DNA of 64,000 bases, from the NCBI RefSeq assembly GCF_900176145.1, contig NZ_FWWY01000001.1, positions 1,969,819-2,033,818 of the forward strand. The letters are read 5' to 3'. Shown here piece by piece: positions 25,141 to 34,404 of this stretch. The notes under the pieces were generated by a model. It was not told the origin of the DNA, ran no database searches, and worked only from the letters and a program-made list of their open reading frames with translations. A program made the translations under genes and the position numbers. The stretch comes from Sulfobacillus thermosulfidooxidans DSM 9293 (GTDB lineage: Bacteria > Bacillota > Sulfobacillia > Sulfobacillales > Sulfobacillaceae). Within the stretch, counting starts at the first letter, position 1. Each line of letters begins with the position of its first letter.

Positions 25141-25969
25141 TCGGCAACGTATTCATGTTTATCCGCACCGGATTGATACCTATTTCGAATCCCCGTTGCA
25201 TCTGTTTATACTAAATCATACGTCTCCTTTTCACGTTGTGAGTGCGGAACTCGGAGGAATTTTGGAAGAGGATTTTTTCGAAACGGAAATTATTGTAGAG
25301 CCTCACGCGAGCTTATGGTTGAGTACACAAGAAGCCACCAAACTGTTAGCGATGCCTAGTGGATCGGCGCGTCATGACTGGCATATTATTTTAAAAGATC
25401 ATGCGCAATTGGTTTCGATTCCGCATGCGATCATTCCGTATGCGCAAAGCGATTATACCCAAATAGTCACCTGTGAGTTGGGGCATTATGCGACCTTGAT
25501 TTGGGCAGAAGAATTGGTTGCGGGCCGAATCGCCCATGGAGAACGATTTCAATTTCGCCATTTTCACAGTCGATTGACGGTGATGCAAGGACATTCTCCC
25601 GATCCTGTCTATCACGAAAAAGTATGTTTCAAACCCTTTGAGCAAACGCTTCATCACGATGGGAACTGGGAACAATTCACGGCTTGGGGTTCTTTGTTGG
25701 TTATGGATTCGGAGCACATTGCATCATCACCAGGTATGTTACCACTCGATTATTCGCACGATGTGCGCCGTGCTCCTTACCAATTTGGTCACGAATCTAG
25801 GAGCGACAAGACATCAGAAATGCCACGGCAATATCAGGGAATCTCGCCCATTAGGGGAGGATATTTATGGCGAATGATGTCAGAAGAACCCCAAATAGTT
25901 CATGACTCTCTTCACAAGGCTATTAACCAGCGCAGGGATACTCACACGTCAAATTTGGTTTTTCCTTGA
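25130..25969 (+). CDS. ureD: Urease accessory protein UreD
   Basis: A 279-residue UreD/UreH-type protein, the platform that binds UreF and Ure[22 protein letters not shown] and the strand-rich [22 protein letters not shown] match the family, as does [14 protein letters not shown]-like [18 protein letters not shown]. The ATG at 25130 is next to GGGGA; an in-frame ATG at 25118 has no ribosome site. It overlaps the ureG end. The gene order ABC-EFGD lacks a urea or nickel transporter. Confidence 0.88.
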   Translation: MAISRQRIHVYPHRIDTYFESPLHLFILNHTSPFHVVSAELGGILEEDFFETEIIVEPHASLWLSTQEATKLLAMPSGSARHDWHIILKDHAQLVSIPHAIIPYAQSDYTQIVTCELGHYATLIWAEELVAGRIAHGERFQFRHFHSRLTVMQGHSPDPVYHEKVCFKPFEQTLHHDGNWEQFTAWGSLLVMDSEHIASSPGMLPLDYSHDVRRAPYQFGHESRSDKTSEMPRQYQGISPIRGGYLWRMMSEEPQIVHDSLHKAINQRRDTHTSNLVFP

Positions 25970-25992
25970 AGGACTCAATTCTCTGAGACGAA

Positions 25993-27627
25993 CTAAATTC
26001 TCGGCTCGTCCTCAACCGGTACCAAATCTAAAGACGGGAGTGTTTCCCACGAAATTTGTCCGGTAACCATAAGGCCAGTCAAAATTTCCCATAGGGACAA
26101 TGGATCATGGATATTCCATCCGGTCAACTCTTCAATTTGTTTCAGTCGGTATTTTAACGTCCCCGGATGAATATATAAGCGAGCGCTGGCTTTTTTAATG
26201 GACATTTGTGAGGTGATGTAAGTTTTTAATGTGGTAAGAAGGTCGGTATGATGCAAGTGGTCTTCCTGTTCCAAAGGCTGTAACAATTTTACGCAATATG
26301 CCTTAAATTCTGGGATCTTGTGGTAATACGGCAATAATCGGATGCCGGGCATGGAGGAAATCGACAGCGGTTTGTTGATTTCATGTTCAAATGCAAATCG
26401 TGCGGATTGAAGCGCCTCATGAAAAGCATAAGGGAAATCTTCGAGATGGGCGACATTTTGGCTGACGCCGATTCCTAGTGGCATAGGTAGACTTTGTCGA
26501 ATAATCTCTGTCCACGGATGCAACACGGACTCGGACAAGGCCTTAGGCATCAATCCTACTAAGACATCTTGAAACCAACCCACCAAAATGAGTGAATGGG
26601 AAGCATGCATCCGAGTATGTTGCTGTAATCTCAACATTGTCATGTCACGATCCCGAGCCTTTACATCGGGATGGTAGCAGACAACAACTTGAGCAGGACA
26701 CAGTGAGGAAAGATGACAGAATTGATTCCAGCGTTCTAATAGCTCATCTTTCTTGTCATAAGCCGGACTCAATAAGATCTTCAACAGTTGCTGACCTTCG
26801 TCCCAACTTACGGGAAGAATTTGCGTTTCAGCCCAACTCATCGCTGTCAATCGTGCTAAAACAGGAAGCCAGCGTACGATATCTTGCGAGTGAGCCGTTT
26901 CAGGTTGAATAAATAGCCTGCCGACGAGTTGATTACGCCAGTAAACAGGATGGCTTAACGCAATATGGGTTTCATGAGGCGCCTTTCCCCATATGGGGCC
27001 ATTGTTGTGTTCTTCTAGCCAAATCGGAGCATTTAAATACGATTCTAATGCTGCTAACAAATCCGGTAGGGACTTGGGGCCATCCGTTAAAAGGGAAGAC
27101 AACTCGGTGGAAAGAGGGAGTGTGGGGAGTTCTTCGGTGCGTTCCCAAAACGCGGCTGAGACCGGTGGGTAATCGGTGGAGGCGACATAGGGAATGGTTA
27201 CAGGACCTGTGGGAGGATGGGTCGTGACCACCAGACGACAGGGTTGATCATCAAGGGCCCAAGTTTGTTCCATACTGACCCAAATAGGTTGACCCGTCAA
27301 AGCCGCTGTTGAACCCAAGACATGGCAGGTTAATAAACATAAACGGGGATTGGCCCGGCTTAAGGCGGCAATAGGACAAGCGTCGATGTTTAGGGTAATT
27401 TGGTCATCATCTTGGGTAATATGAACTTCGGCACCTATGGCTTGCTTGAATTTCGCTACCGCTTGCACGGCCTGAGACAATGTATGCACGGGTAAATGGT
27501 TGTCGGCAATCCACTGTTGCACCCATTTCGCAATACGGTAGGATTTTTCGACCGCCCGCATTTGCCCAGATAATTCAGGTGATGATTTAGCGAGAACACG
27601 CTCTACAAATTCTTCACGCAATGTCAT
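25993..27627 (-). CDS. PucR-type transcriptional regulator
   Basis: A 544-residue regulator convergent with ureD. The C-terminus (about residues 470-530) has the PucR helix-turn-helix: MSIKKASARLYIHPGTLKYR followed by LKQIEELTGWNI. The middle (about residues 280-410) resembles a GGDEF-like/CdaR domain often found with it, and the N-terminal half may be a sensory domain. PucR homologues control purine and allantoin use, which suits neighbouring ade and urease genes. Regulation of these genes is inferred from position, not shown. Confidence 0.82.
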   Translation of the reverse strand: MTLREEFVERVLAKSSPELSGQMRAVEKSYRIAKWVQQWIADNHLPVHTLSQAVQAVAKFKQAIGAEVHITQDDDQITLNIDACPIAALSRANPRLCLLTCHVLGSTAALTGQPIWVSMEQTWALDDQPCRLVVTTHPPTGPVTIPYVASTDYPPVSAAFWERTEELPTLPLSTELSSLLTDGPKSLPDLLAALESYLNAPIWLEEHNNGPIWGKAPHETHIALSHPVYWRNQLVGRLFIQPETAHSQDIVRWLPVLARLTAMSWAETQILPVSWDEGQQLLKILLSPAYDKKDELLERWNQFCHLSSLCPAQVVVCYHPDVKARDRDMTMLRLQQHTRMHASHSLILVGWFQDVLVGLMPKALSESVLHPWTEIIRQSLPMPLGIGVSQNVAHLEDFPYAFHEALQSARFAFEHEINKPLSISSMPGIRLLPYYHKIPEFKAYCVKLLQPLEQEDHLHHTDLLTTLKTYITSQMSIKKASARLYIHPGTLKYRLKQIEELTGWNIHDPLSLWEILTGLMVTGQISWETLPSLDLVPVEDEPRI

Positions 27628-27788
27628 AGGCCACCCTCTTTCTTTGCGAAGCCGGGATGCGTCTTAACGATCCCTTTGACCATATGGACAAAATTCGCAT
27701 GTGAATATGCACTACTTAATCAATGACGTAGTATGAAATGGCTATTAACATTATACATGCATGACCGAAAAGTAAAAGGAGGATGGAA

Positions 27789-28394
27789 ATGCTATACGAA
27801 ACCTTGGATCAACAAATCAAGAATTATGCCGATTGGGTATTACGGCGTCAGCGGGGCATTCCCAATAACCGGCGGTTATTTGTTGTGGCGTGTATGGACG
27901 AAAGATTGCCAGTTGAAGAAGCTCTAGGAATTGACAAGGGTGATGCCCACATTTTTCGCAATGCGGGCGGACTAGTCACCGATGACGTCATTCGTTCCGC
28001 CATGTTGACGACTAATTTTTTTGGTACCGAAGAAATTATTATTGTCAATCACACGGAATGTGGGATGATGTCAGCGAAAACTGAGACATTAGTGCAAGCC
28101 ATGAAGGACAAAGTGGGGAATCTTGAGCAAGTGGCTCTTGATCCCTCGCTTCCCGAATTGACATTGACTGATCCGAATGCCTTTGGACGGTGGATTAAAA
28201 TGTTCGATGACGTGGATGCGATTTCGGAGGCGCAAGTAAAATTTCTGCGAAACCATCCCTTTATTCCGGCTCATGTCAGTATTCACAGTTACGTCTATGA
28301 AGTGGAAACAGGTCGCTTACGTAAACCTCATGAACGTCTGGCAGAACACGTCAATGACGCGCGGACGATGATTGAACATGCCTATTTAGCCTAG
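27789..28394 (+). CDS. Beta-class carbonic anhydrase
   Basis: A 201-residue enzyme for CO2/bicarbonate exchange. Zinc ligands C35 (ACMDERL), H87 and C90 (NHTECGMM) and the D37/R39 dyad are present. HIFRNAGGLVTDDVIRS is characteristic. The ATG at 27789 stands 6 nt after AAAGGAGG; the ATG at 27783 directly abuts it. Next to urease it may convert the CO2/bicarbonate formed by urea hydrolysis, though it has its own terminator and is divergent from pucR. Confidence 0.93.
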   Translation: MLYETLDQQIKNYADWVLRRQRGIPNNRRLFVVACMDERLPVEEALGIDKGDAHIFRNAGGLVTDDVIRSAMLTTNFFGTEEIIIVNHTECGMMSAKTETLVQAMKDKVGNLEQVALDPSLPELTLTDPNAFGRWIKMFDDVDAISEAQVKFLRNHPFIPAHVSIHSYVYEVETGRLRKPHERLAEHVNDARTMIEHAYLA

Positions 28395-28405
28395 CTGTAA
28401 CGATG

Positions 28406-28445
28406 GCCAAAAAACAGGGAAAGAGTGTTTCCCCTGTTTTTTGGC
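28406..28445 (+). terminator. Intrinsic terminator of the carbonic anhydrase gene
   Basis: GCCAAAAAACAGGG (28406-28419) pairs with CCCTGTTTTTTGGC (28432-28445) around a short loop. The T-run is within the right arm, as in A/T-flanked bidirectional terminators. Confidence 0.85.
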
Positions 28446-28580
28446 ATACTTTAAGCCGTCCGCGATTCTTTATTCTAATGAGTTCTGGTCAGTTTTGGTA
28501 AGTTTTGCATAGGTGAACTCTCTTTCTTATGACGGTATAGAGTATAGCAACAACCGTATTGAGAAAGGTGAGGAAAAACC

Positions 28581-29714
28581 ATGCGGATGAACGCACGGGA
28601 CTTCGGTGTCTTTGCTGTGCTGAGCAGTCTCATCGCCTCATTATTAACTGGATGTGGCCAAAACGCTGCCAAAAATAGTGCGCCGACTCCCTCCACAACT
28701 TTAGCCAAAACGGCTATCCATTTCCCGGGGGGAAGCGTTAAACCTTTGGCTCATCCCATCACGGTCTATGTCGCGGATGACAAGGATCCCGCAGGAGCCG
28801 GCATTATGTTAGCGAATGCATTAGGGTATTTTAAGCAACTGGGGATTCGCATCAAATTAGAAACATTTAATTCTGGAGCTGACGAGTTTAACTCCTTGGC
28901 CGCCAATCAAATCGATGTTGCCCGGGGTCTCATCTCGGCGGCGTTTTTCAACTCGTATTCCCAAGGTTTACCGGTCTATTTAGTGGCTGATGGCGGGCAT
29001 AATTTGCCGGGAAGACCGTATTTTGCCCTGGTTTTGCGTAAGAGCTTACAAGGTCGCATTAAAACCTATTCACAGTTAAAAGGACTAAAAATTGGTCTGG
29101 TATCCTTTGGCAATGTCAACCAACTGTATTTAGATCGGGCTTTGGCTAAGGGTCATCTGACCAACCACGATGTACATCTGGTTGTTGTCGACTCGTTTTC
29201 CGATTTAGTCACAGCCATGGGCAATGGGGCGGTAGATGGTGCCATGTTGGTAGAACCTGATATTTACCGTGCGACATCAGAAGGCATTGGCTTTGTGTTT
29301 AAAGACCCAACACAATATGCTCCGCGGGAAGAAGCCTCCACATTGATGTTTTCTTCAAACTTTGTCAAGGATACCCCCGTGGCACGGCGGTTCATTTTAG
29401 CGTATCTGGAAGGGGTCCGGTATTTTGACACGCACTTTGTCTATTCTCATCAGGGAGAAAATACCGTACTGAAAATCATTAGCCAGGATTCCGGGGATCC
29501 GGTATCATTACTCACTCACATCAATCCCGCAGGACTTTCTCCCTACGGCACTTTTTCTGTAGCTCAAGTTCAGCAAGATGAAAATTGGTACCAACAATAT
29601 GGGACGGTGACCCATAATGTTCCTGCCACCAAATTAGTTAATTTAAGTTTTGTCAAATGGGCGGACAAAATTCTTGGGCCATACCATTATCCGAAGCATT
29701 CCCATCAATCATAA
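28581..29714 (+). CDS. ABC transporter substrate-binding lipoprotein (NMT1/SsuA type)
   Basis: A 377-residue extracytoplasmic binding protein. The signal peptide ends in the lipobox LLTGC (Cys about 25), then a Ser/Thr linker. The fold is that of the NMT1/THI5-SsuA-TauA cluster: ITVYVADDKDPAGAGIMLANALGYFKQLGIRI, GLKIGLVSFGNVNQLYLDRAL and DLVTAMGNGAVDGAMLVEPD. Ligands in this cluster include sulfonates, nitrate, amides and pyrimidines. With the permease and ATPase just downstream and an amidase gene next to those, a nitrogen compound is the likeliest ligand (inference). Confidence 0.87.
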   Translation: MRMNARDFGVFAVLSSLIASLLTGCGQNAAKNSAPTPSTTLAKTAIHFPGGSVKPLAHPITVYVADDKDPAGAGIMLANALGYFKQLGIRIKLETFNSGADEFNSLAANQIDVARGLISAAFFNSYSQGLPVYLVADGGHNLPGRPYFALVLRKSLQGRIKTYSQLKGLKIGLVSFGNVNQLYLDRALAKGHLTNHDVHLVVVDSFSDLVTAMGNGAVDGAMLVEPDIYRATSEGIGFVFKDPTQYAPREEASTLMFSSNFVKDTPVARRFILAYLEGVRYFDTHFVYSHQGENTVLKIISQDSGDPVSLLTHINPAGLSPYGTFSVAQVQQDENWYQQYGTVTHNVPATKLVNLSFVKWADKILGPYHYPKHSHQS

Positions 29715-29752
29715 TCTTGGAACCATGGAAAATGTCGCGAGGAGGTATGTTT

Positions 29753-30598
29753 ATGGCCCAAAGTATTAAAACGCAAAATCCTTCAGATAATTTCCAACTC
29801 GTAATGCGTAAGCCTTCTTCAGGTCATAAGTCATGGACATGGGGTTTAAGGCATTCCATGAACAATCGCCTGATCCAACTGGTTTCACCCTTAATTCTTT
29901 TGATTGTCTGGGAAATGATTGTCCTCTTGGGCATGGTGAACGCGAAATTCTTTCCTACACCAACCCAAATCGTCGGATCATTTTGGCATCTGGCGACCAC
30001 TGGATTATTATACCTTGATTTAAAGGCTAGCTTGTACCGGATATTGGCAGGTTTTTTTCTGGGCGCTATTCCCGGCTTGATTCTTGGTTTATTAATGGGA
30101 TTATTTCCTTTCGTCCGGGCGGTTTTAGAGCCGGTGGTTTCGGCTACCTATCCTATTCCTAAATTAGCTCTGCTGCCGTTATTTATGCTGATTTTCGGTA
30201 TTGGTAATCTTGAAATGATTTTGGTTATCGCAACCGGAGCCATTTATCTGGTGTTAATCAATACGGTTTCTGGGGTGTTAGAAATTCCCTCGATATATTG
30301 GGATGTTGCCAGAGATCTCAAAGCGAGTGGGTGGGACCGATTTAAAACGGTGGCTTTGCCTGGAGCGTTGCCACTTATTTTTACCGGTCTACGGTTGTCG
30401 ATGGGAATGGCTGTCCTTTTGATTGTCGCGGCTGAAAGTGATGGAGCCAACCATGGCGTGGGCTTTTTGATTTGGCGAGCCTATGATATCTACAATATCC
30501 GTCAAATGTATGTGGCGTTTGTCCTCTTATCGTTAATGGGGTATCTCTTAACATTGATTATCAACGAAATTGAGCATCTCGTCGTTAAATGGCGGTAA
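29753..30598 (+). CDS. ABC transporter permease (SsuC/TauC type)
   Basis: A 281-residue inner-membrane permease with about six helices. The EAA-type loop is DVARDLKASGWDRFKTVALPGALPLIFTGLR (about residues 185-215), and KFFPTPTQIVGSFW precedes the core as in the SsuC family. The ATG at 29753 is 6 nt after GAGGAGGT; an ATG at 29747 abuts it. It starts 38 nt after the binding-protein stop. Confidence 0.9.
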   Translation: MAQSIKTQNPSDNFQLVMRKPSSGHKSWTWGLRHSMNNRLIQLVSPLILLIVWEMIVLLGMVNAKFFPTPTQIVGSFWHLATTGLLYLDLKASLYRILAGFFLGAIPGLILGLLMGLFPFVRAVLEPVVSATYPIPKLALLPLFMLIFGIGNLEMILVIATGAIYLVLINTVSGVLEIPSIYWDVARDLKASGWDRFKTVALPGALPLIFTGLRLSMGMAVLLIVAAESDGANHGVGFLIWRAYDIYNIRQMYVAFVLLSLMGYLLTLIINEIEHLVVKWR

Positions 30599-30624
30599 GT
30601 CACGATAAAGCCGGAGGGATGATC

Positions 30625-31416
30625 ATGTCTGAGCCTCGCGTAAGCATCGAAGTCAAGCATGTGAGTAAACGATTTAAAAGCCGACAGCAGGAAATGGAGG
30701 CGATCACGGATATTTCGGTGAATGTTATGGCGGGTGAATTTTTTTGTGTGGTAGGTCCTAGCGGGTGTGGGAAAACGACCTTGTTAAGGATTTTGGCGGG
30801 ATTGGAAACACAAACAGCTGGAGAAATTGTCTTGCATTGGCAAGAGGGGGGAAGACCTCTTACCACCATGGTTTTCCAAGAACCATCGGCATTTCCGTGG
30901 ATGACCGTTCAACAAAATGTGGAATATGGACTGAAGCTTCGTAAAGTGCCCAAGAGTGAACGCCAAGCTACAACCCGTCACTGGATTAAGAAAGTGGGCT
31001 TAGAAGGGTTTGAGCATCATTATCCCTCCCAGTTATCAGGAGGAATGAAACAGCGTGTGGCCATTGCCCGCGCTTTTGCTAACGATCCCGAAATTTTGCT
31101 GATGGATGAGCCGTTTGCTAATCTGGATGAACAAACCAAATTAATCATGCAACAAGAACTGATTGAATTATGGGAAGCAAATCGAAAGACCGTGGTTTTC
31201 ATTACCCATTCAATAGACGAAGCCATCGTTCTCGCAGACCGAGTCATGGTATTAACGGCCAGGCCCGGACGAATAAAGCAAATTTTTTCTGTAGATTTCC
31301 CCCGCCCTCGCCAGATTGCCGAGTTGCGTTCTCACCCGAAATTTGCTGCGCTCTTTAGTCAAATTTGGACCCTATTGCGCACCGAAGTGCCCCAAAAACG
31401 TGAGGAAGTCCTATAA
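30625..31416 (+). CDS. ABC transporter ATPase (SsuB/TauB type)
   Basis: A 263-residue nucleotide-binding protein. Walker A GPSGCGKTT (about residues 40-48), the Q-loop FQEPSAFPWMT, signature LSGGMKQR, Walker B ILLMDEP and the switch ITHSIDE. AL.RPG-like LTARPGRIKQIF is typical for nitrate/sulfonate/taurine importers. GGAGGG precedes the ATG at 30625, which falls just after the permease gene. It completes a three-gene importer. Confidence 0.93.
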   Translation: MSEPRVSIEVKHVSKRFKSRQQEMEAITDISVNVMAGEFFCVVGPSGCGKTTLLRILAGLETQTAGEIVLHWQEGGRPLTTMVFQEPSAFPWMTVQQNVEYGLKLRKVPKSERQATTRHWIKKVGLEGFEHHYPSQLSGGMKQRVAIARAFANDPEILLMDEPFANLDEQTKLIMQQELIELWEANRKTVVFITHSIDEAIVLADRVMVLTARPGRIKQIFSVDFPRPRQIAELRSHPKFAALFSQIWTLLRTEVPQKREEVL

Positions 31417-31454
31417 CAACCTGATATCCCCGTGTTCAAAATGCTTGCAATGGC

Positions 31455-32381
31455 TTAAATGCCACCATCAATGATTTGTTTTTCTAGATGCATTGTTACA
31501 ACCCAATTGGGCACATCGACGATTTCCGCAATCTTTAAATCAGCAGCTACACTGGTGAGAAGATAGGCATCTATAGCTGGTAATCCCGTACGGTGACAAA
31601 TTAAAGAAACCATATGGCGTGTGGCTTGGCGAGCGGCTTCAAATAAATCCGGTCCTATACCGGTCGTGACCCACGCGTGGCCATGTCTTTGAGAGTGGGG
31701 AGGAGTTTCGAGTTGCGGTAACGTGACGGAAAAATTCTTTTCTAAATGAACACGAATTGTAACCATCGCGTTAGTTTCGATGGCTGTACCAGCCACTTCC
31801 CCATCCCCCTGGGCCGCATGGGTATCGCCTAGGGATAAGAGCGCACCTTTCACCGCCACGGGTAAATACAGGCGCGATCCAGCGACCAAGTGCCGAATAT
31901 CCATATTGCCGCCCTGTGCGCGAGGGGGAACTAAAGAATGGTCACCGTCTTGTGGAAGAGCCACACCGATAGTGCCAATAAATGGCTGCACAGGAATGCG
32001 TAATCCCGGTAAAAGTTCCGCATACTGGTCCGTGATTTGCGAAATGCGTAAATGAGGATGAGGAAACATGTCCTGTAATAATCCAAAGCCGGGAATATTG
32101 GCGGTCCATCCCCAATTGTCGACATCGACAGCTAAAATGTCTACGACAAGGGTATCCCCCGGTTCGGCATCATCGATATAAATCGGTCCTGTCACGGGAT
32201 TAACCCGGGAGAAATCGAGTTGACGGACGTCCTCAGTTTGTGAGGTAGGGCTAAGTTGACCGCCCGAGGCATTTGTGATCTCAACCTCAATGGTGGCATG
32301 ATTGGGGACATGAAGAACGGGTTCCAAATGATTATTCCAGACAAGATGAGCTTGTGATTTGGATAAATGAAAGGACAGCAC
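31455..32381 (-). CDS. Acetamidase/formamidase family protein
   Basis: A 308-residue FmdA/AmdA-type amidohydrolase that releases ammonia from short amides. VNPVTGPIYIDDAEPGDTL, the GFGLLQDMF region, GGNMDIRHL and LSLGDTHAAQGDGEVAGTAIE are strong family motifs. Start: GTG at 32381 lies 6 nt after GAGGAGG; the frame to 32396 is only a run-on TTG. It converges on the ABC importer operon, 38 nt away, which makes a link between uptake and amide hydrolysis plausible. Confidence 0.9.
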   Translation of the reverse strand: MLSFHLSKSQAHLVWNNHLEPVLHVPNHATIEVEITNASGGQLSPTSQTEDVRQLDFSRVNPVTGPIYIDDAEPGDTLVVDILAVDVDNWGWTANIPGFGLLQDMFPHPHLRISQITDQYAELLPGLRIPVQPFIGTIGVALPQDGDHSLVPPRAQGGNMDIRHLVAGSRLYLPVAVKGALLSLGDTHAAQGDGEVAGTAIETNAMVTIRVHLEKNFSVTLPQLETPPHSQRHGHAWVTTGIGPDLFEAARQATRHMVSLICHRTGLPAIDAYLLTSVAADLKIAEIVDVPNWVVTMHLEKQIIDGGI

Positions 32382-32531
32382 GAAAATCCTCCTCAAGTCA
32401 GCGAAGTGGGTTCATCCAATAATGGATATTGGATTTAGTTAATCACAAGCAGATCTTTCTCGACAAGGGCAGAATAAGAATTGCTCATTCCTGCCCAAGG
32501 TTTCCCAAGGCACTTGACACTTCGTGAAACA

Positions 32532-32999
32532 CTATGGCTCTGGGGTACCGGACGAATGGGATGTGGATTGGGGCAACCGTGCTGTAACATAAGCGGCAAT
32601 CATCCAAATGATAACAAAAACCGCTGTTAAGACACCGCTTTCCCATATCTGTTGAAAGTTGGGGTGGCCTTCCACGGTTAAGAGAACCAAAAGGTGACGA
32701 ACCGAGGCTAAAGAAGCCAACGTGATGATCAATTCCGGGCGAATATGGTGGGTCGATTGCATGACCCTAGCTGTGTGAGCGAGCTCAGCAAAGAGAAAGG
32801 CTAACATTAAGGGGTCGATGCTAGCATGTAAAGCCGTTAATAGATGATGGGCATTGACAATCCACAGCCAAAACGTGTCGGCCAACACCAGTACAGTCGC
32901 GATGGTAAATGCGGCCGTGACGCTACCCCATAGCCAAGATTCAAACATACAACGCTTCGTGGTCATCATCCTTTTATCAAGAATCGTGGTCGCCATCAT
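32532..32999 (-). CDS. PsiE-like membrane protein
   Basis: A 155-residue protein with four predicted helices (about residues 25-45, 58-75, 85-105 and 120-142). The segment SIDPLMLAFLFAELAHTARV followed by ELIITLASLASVRHLLVL matches the phosphate-starvation-inducible PsiE pattern. Its molecular role is unknown. The start is uncertain, as two ATGs (codons 1 and 11) are possible and AAAAGG lies before the second. Confidence 0.62.
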   Translation of the reverse strand: MMATTILDKRMMTTKRCMFESWLWGSVTAAFTIATVLVLADTFWLWIVNAHHLLTALHASIDPLMLAFLFAELAHTARVMQSTHHIRPELIITLASLASVRHLLVLLTVEGHPNFQQIWESGVLTAVFVIIWMIAAYVTARLPQSTSHSSGTPEP

Positions 33000-33156
33000 A
33001 CCATAGAATTCCGATAATGTTCAAGATAATAAAGAATTATTGGACGATGATCTGATATTCCTGAGATTTGTGGAATACAGCATGAACATGAGTGTGGCGC
33101 TCATAATGCGTATTTCTAAAAAATCTGTTAGGGTAACAATATGGAGATCTTCATGG

Positions 33157-33777
33157 ATGACGCAAAAAGGGGGATCGTTTCGGGTGGATCGAGATACCAA
33201 AAAGTTTTGGCAAGAACGAAAACGCCAAATGTTAGCGGGCAACCGTTCTCGACTGGGCCCGAGCGGATGGAATAGCTCTCATCGCGTGACCATCGCGTTG
33301 ATTGCGATCGAAACCGTGGGATGGATACTTGAGTCGTTTTTTCCCGGCTTGGTTTTACATCTATCTGAGTCTTTGGGCCGTATCGCCCTCATCGTGCTGG
33401 CGACCATCATGCCCGGAAGTCTCTTAGGTTTGATTTTTGCGGCGTTCTTTATTTGGATTGTTGGATCGCAATTAGAAATTGTAGCACGGCCATGGCAATA
33501 TCTCTTGGTCTTTTTCGGCTCGGGAATCGTGGGTTCCACCGTGATGACCATTATGGGAGGGCTGGGAGGAGCGTTGGCAGCGTTTGGCTTGGCTGGCGCC
33601 TATGTCTATGCCATGTCCCGTTACAACTATGGCGCTGCGGTACAATGGGCGTTATTTCTCTTGCTGATTAATGTGTTATTGTCGGGATTTCAGCCTGCGA
33701 TTTTGCTCGGAATGGCGGGATCATTTGGCACGGGATTAGGTTTAGCTTGGACCACGGGTATTGGCGAAAGGCGATAA
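33157..33777 (+). CDS. Rhomboid-fold membrane protein lacking catalytic residues
   Basis: A 206-residue protein with six membrane helices. IWIVGSQLEIVARPWQYLLV matches the rhomboid L1/TM2 segment (normally FG..LE...G...FL). GALAAFGLAGAYVYA occupies the position of GxSGAIFGLLGAY, but the catalytic Ser is lost; the TM2 HxxxHLxxN residues and the TM6 His are also absent. It should be a rhomboid pseudoprotease, able to bind but not cut membrane proteins. The start at ATG 33157 is uncertain, GGAG being 10 nt upstream; an upstream in-frame extension exists. Confidence 0.68.
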   Translation: MTQKGGSFRVDRDTKKFWQERKRQMLAGNRSRLGPSGWNSSHRVTIALIAIETVGWILESFFPGLVLHLSESLGRIALIVLATIMPGSLLGLIFAAFFIWIVGSQLEIVARPWQYLLVFFGSGIVGSTVMTIMGGLGGALAAFGLAGAYVYAMSRYNYGAAVQWALFLLLINVLLSGFQPAILLGMAGSFGTGLGLAWTTGIGERR

Positions 33778-33787
33778 TATAATAGTC

Positions 33788-33815
33788 CAGCTCTCCGAAT
33801 TAAATCGGGGAGCTG
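33788..33815. terminator. Hairpin between convergent genes
   Basis: CAGCTCTCCGA (33788-33798) pairs with TCGGGGAGCTG (33805-33815), one G-U, loop 6 nt. It lies between the rhomboid-like gene and the convergent hsp20 gene. No clear T-run is present, so the strength is uncertain. Confidence 0.55.
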
Positions 33816-33829
33816 AATATGACATTCTC

Positions 33830-34306
33830 CTATTCGTTTTCGATGGGTATCGATTTGCTGGTGCGTATCGCTGTCTTAGGAACGGTTACCGTTAACACTC
33901 CATGTTTCAAGGAAGCGCGCATGTGCTCTGTATCGGCATCTTGAGGCAAGGGAATCTCGCGATAAAATTTTCCATAAATCCGTTCGGTTCCATACATACG
34001 TGCGCGGTTGACACGGTGTTCTTCCTGTTTTTCTCCACTTAAAATTAAGGTGTGATCCTCAAGGCTTACGCTCATATCTTTAGCGTCAACACCGGGTACA
34101 TCAAAGCGCACATAATAGTTTGCGTCATCTTCTACCAAGTCGGCTGCTGGGGTGAGCAACGTATCATAGGTCATGCCATCATGAAACCCCCAATTGAAAG
34201 TGCGTGTTAAACTATCGAATAGTTGGTTCATATCATTTTGCAGGCGAATAAACGGATCACGAACGTCGATAGTTTGTTGAGTTCTCCGAATCGGAAACAG
34301 ACTCAT
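33830..34306 (-). CDS. Small heat shock protein (Hsp20 family)
   Basis: A 158-residue alpha-crystallin-domain chaperone that holds unfolding proteins. The domain spans about residues 50-145: PAADLVEDDANYYVRFDVPG, then MSVSLEDHTLILSGEK, YGKFYREIPLP and the terminal GVLTVTVPK motif. The C-terminal IPI-type residues (SIPIEN) provide the oligomer anchor. The ATG at 34306 is 5 nt after GGAGGTGG; the longer frame is not needed. Its promoter carries an inverted repeat. Confidence 0.94.
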   Translation of the reverse strand: MSLFPIRRTQQTIDVRDPFIRLQNDMNQLFDSLTRTFNWGFHDGMTYDTLLTPAADLVEDDANYYVRFDVPGVDAKDMSVSLEDHTLILSGEKQEEHRVNRARMYGTERIYGKFYREIPLPQDADTEHMRASLKHGVLTVTVPKTAIRTSKSIPIENE

Positions 34307-34353
34307 AACAACCACCTCCAATATCTGTCTTTGACTTTAGTTGACCTTTCATC

Positions 34354-34384
34354 TTTATAATAATCGCTTGGAGATTATTGTCAA
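34354..34384 (-). promoter_or_regulatory. hsp20 promoter with inverted-repeat operator
   Basis: On the minus strand TTGACA (34379-34384) is followed after 16-19 nt by TATTAT/TATAAA (34354-34362). AATAATC (34359-34365) and GATTATT (34373-34379), 7 nt apart, form an inverted repeat exactly between the two elements. That is the usual place for a heat-shock repressor, but the sequence is not a CIRCE element. It lies about 50 nt before the ATG. Confidence 0.65.
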
Positions 34385-34404
34385 GAAGGGATGTGAAATT
34401 TTTA

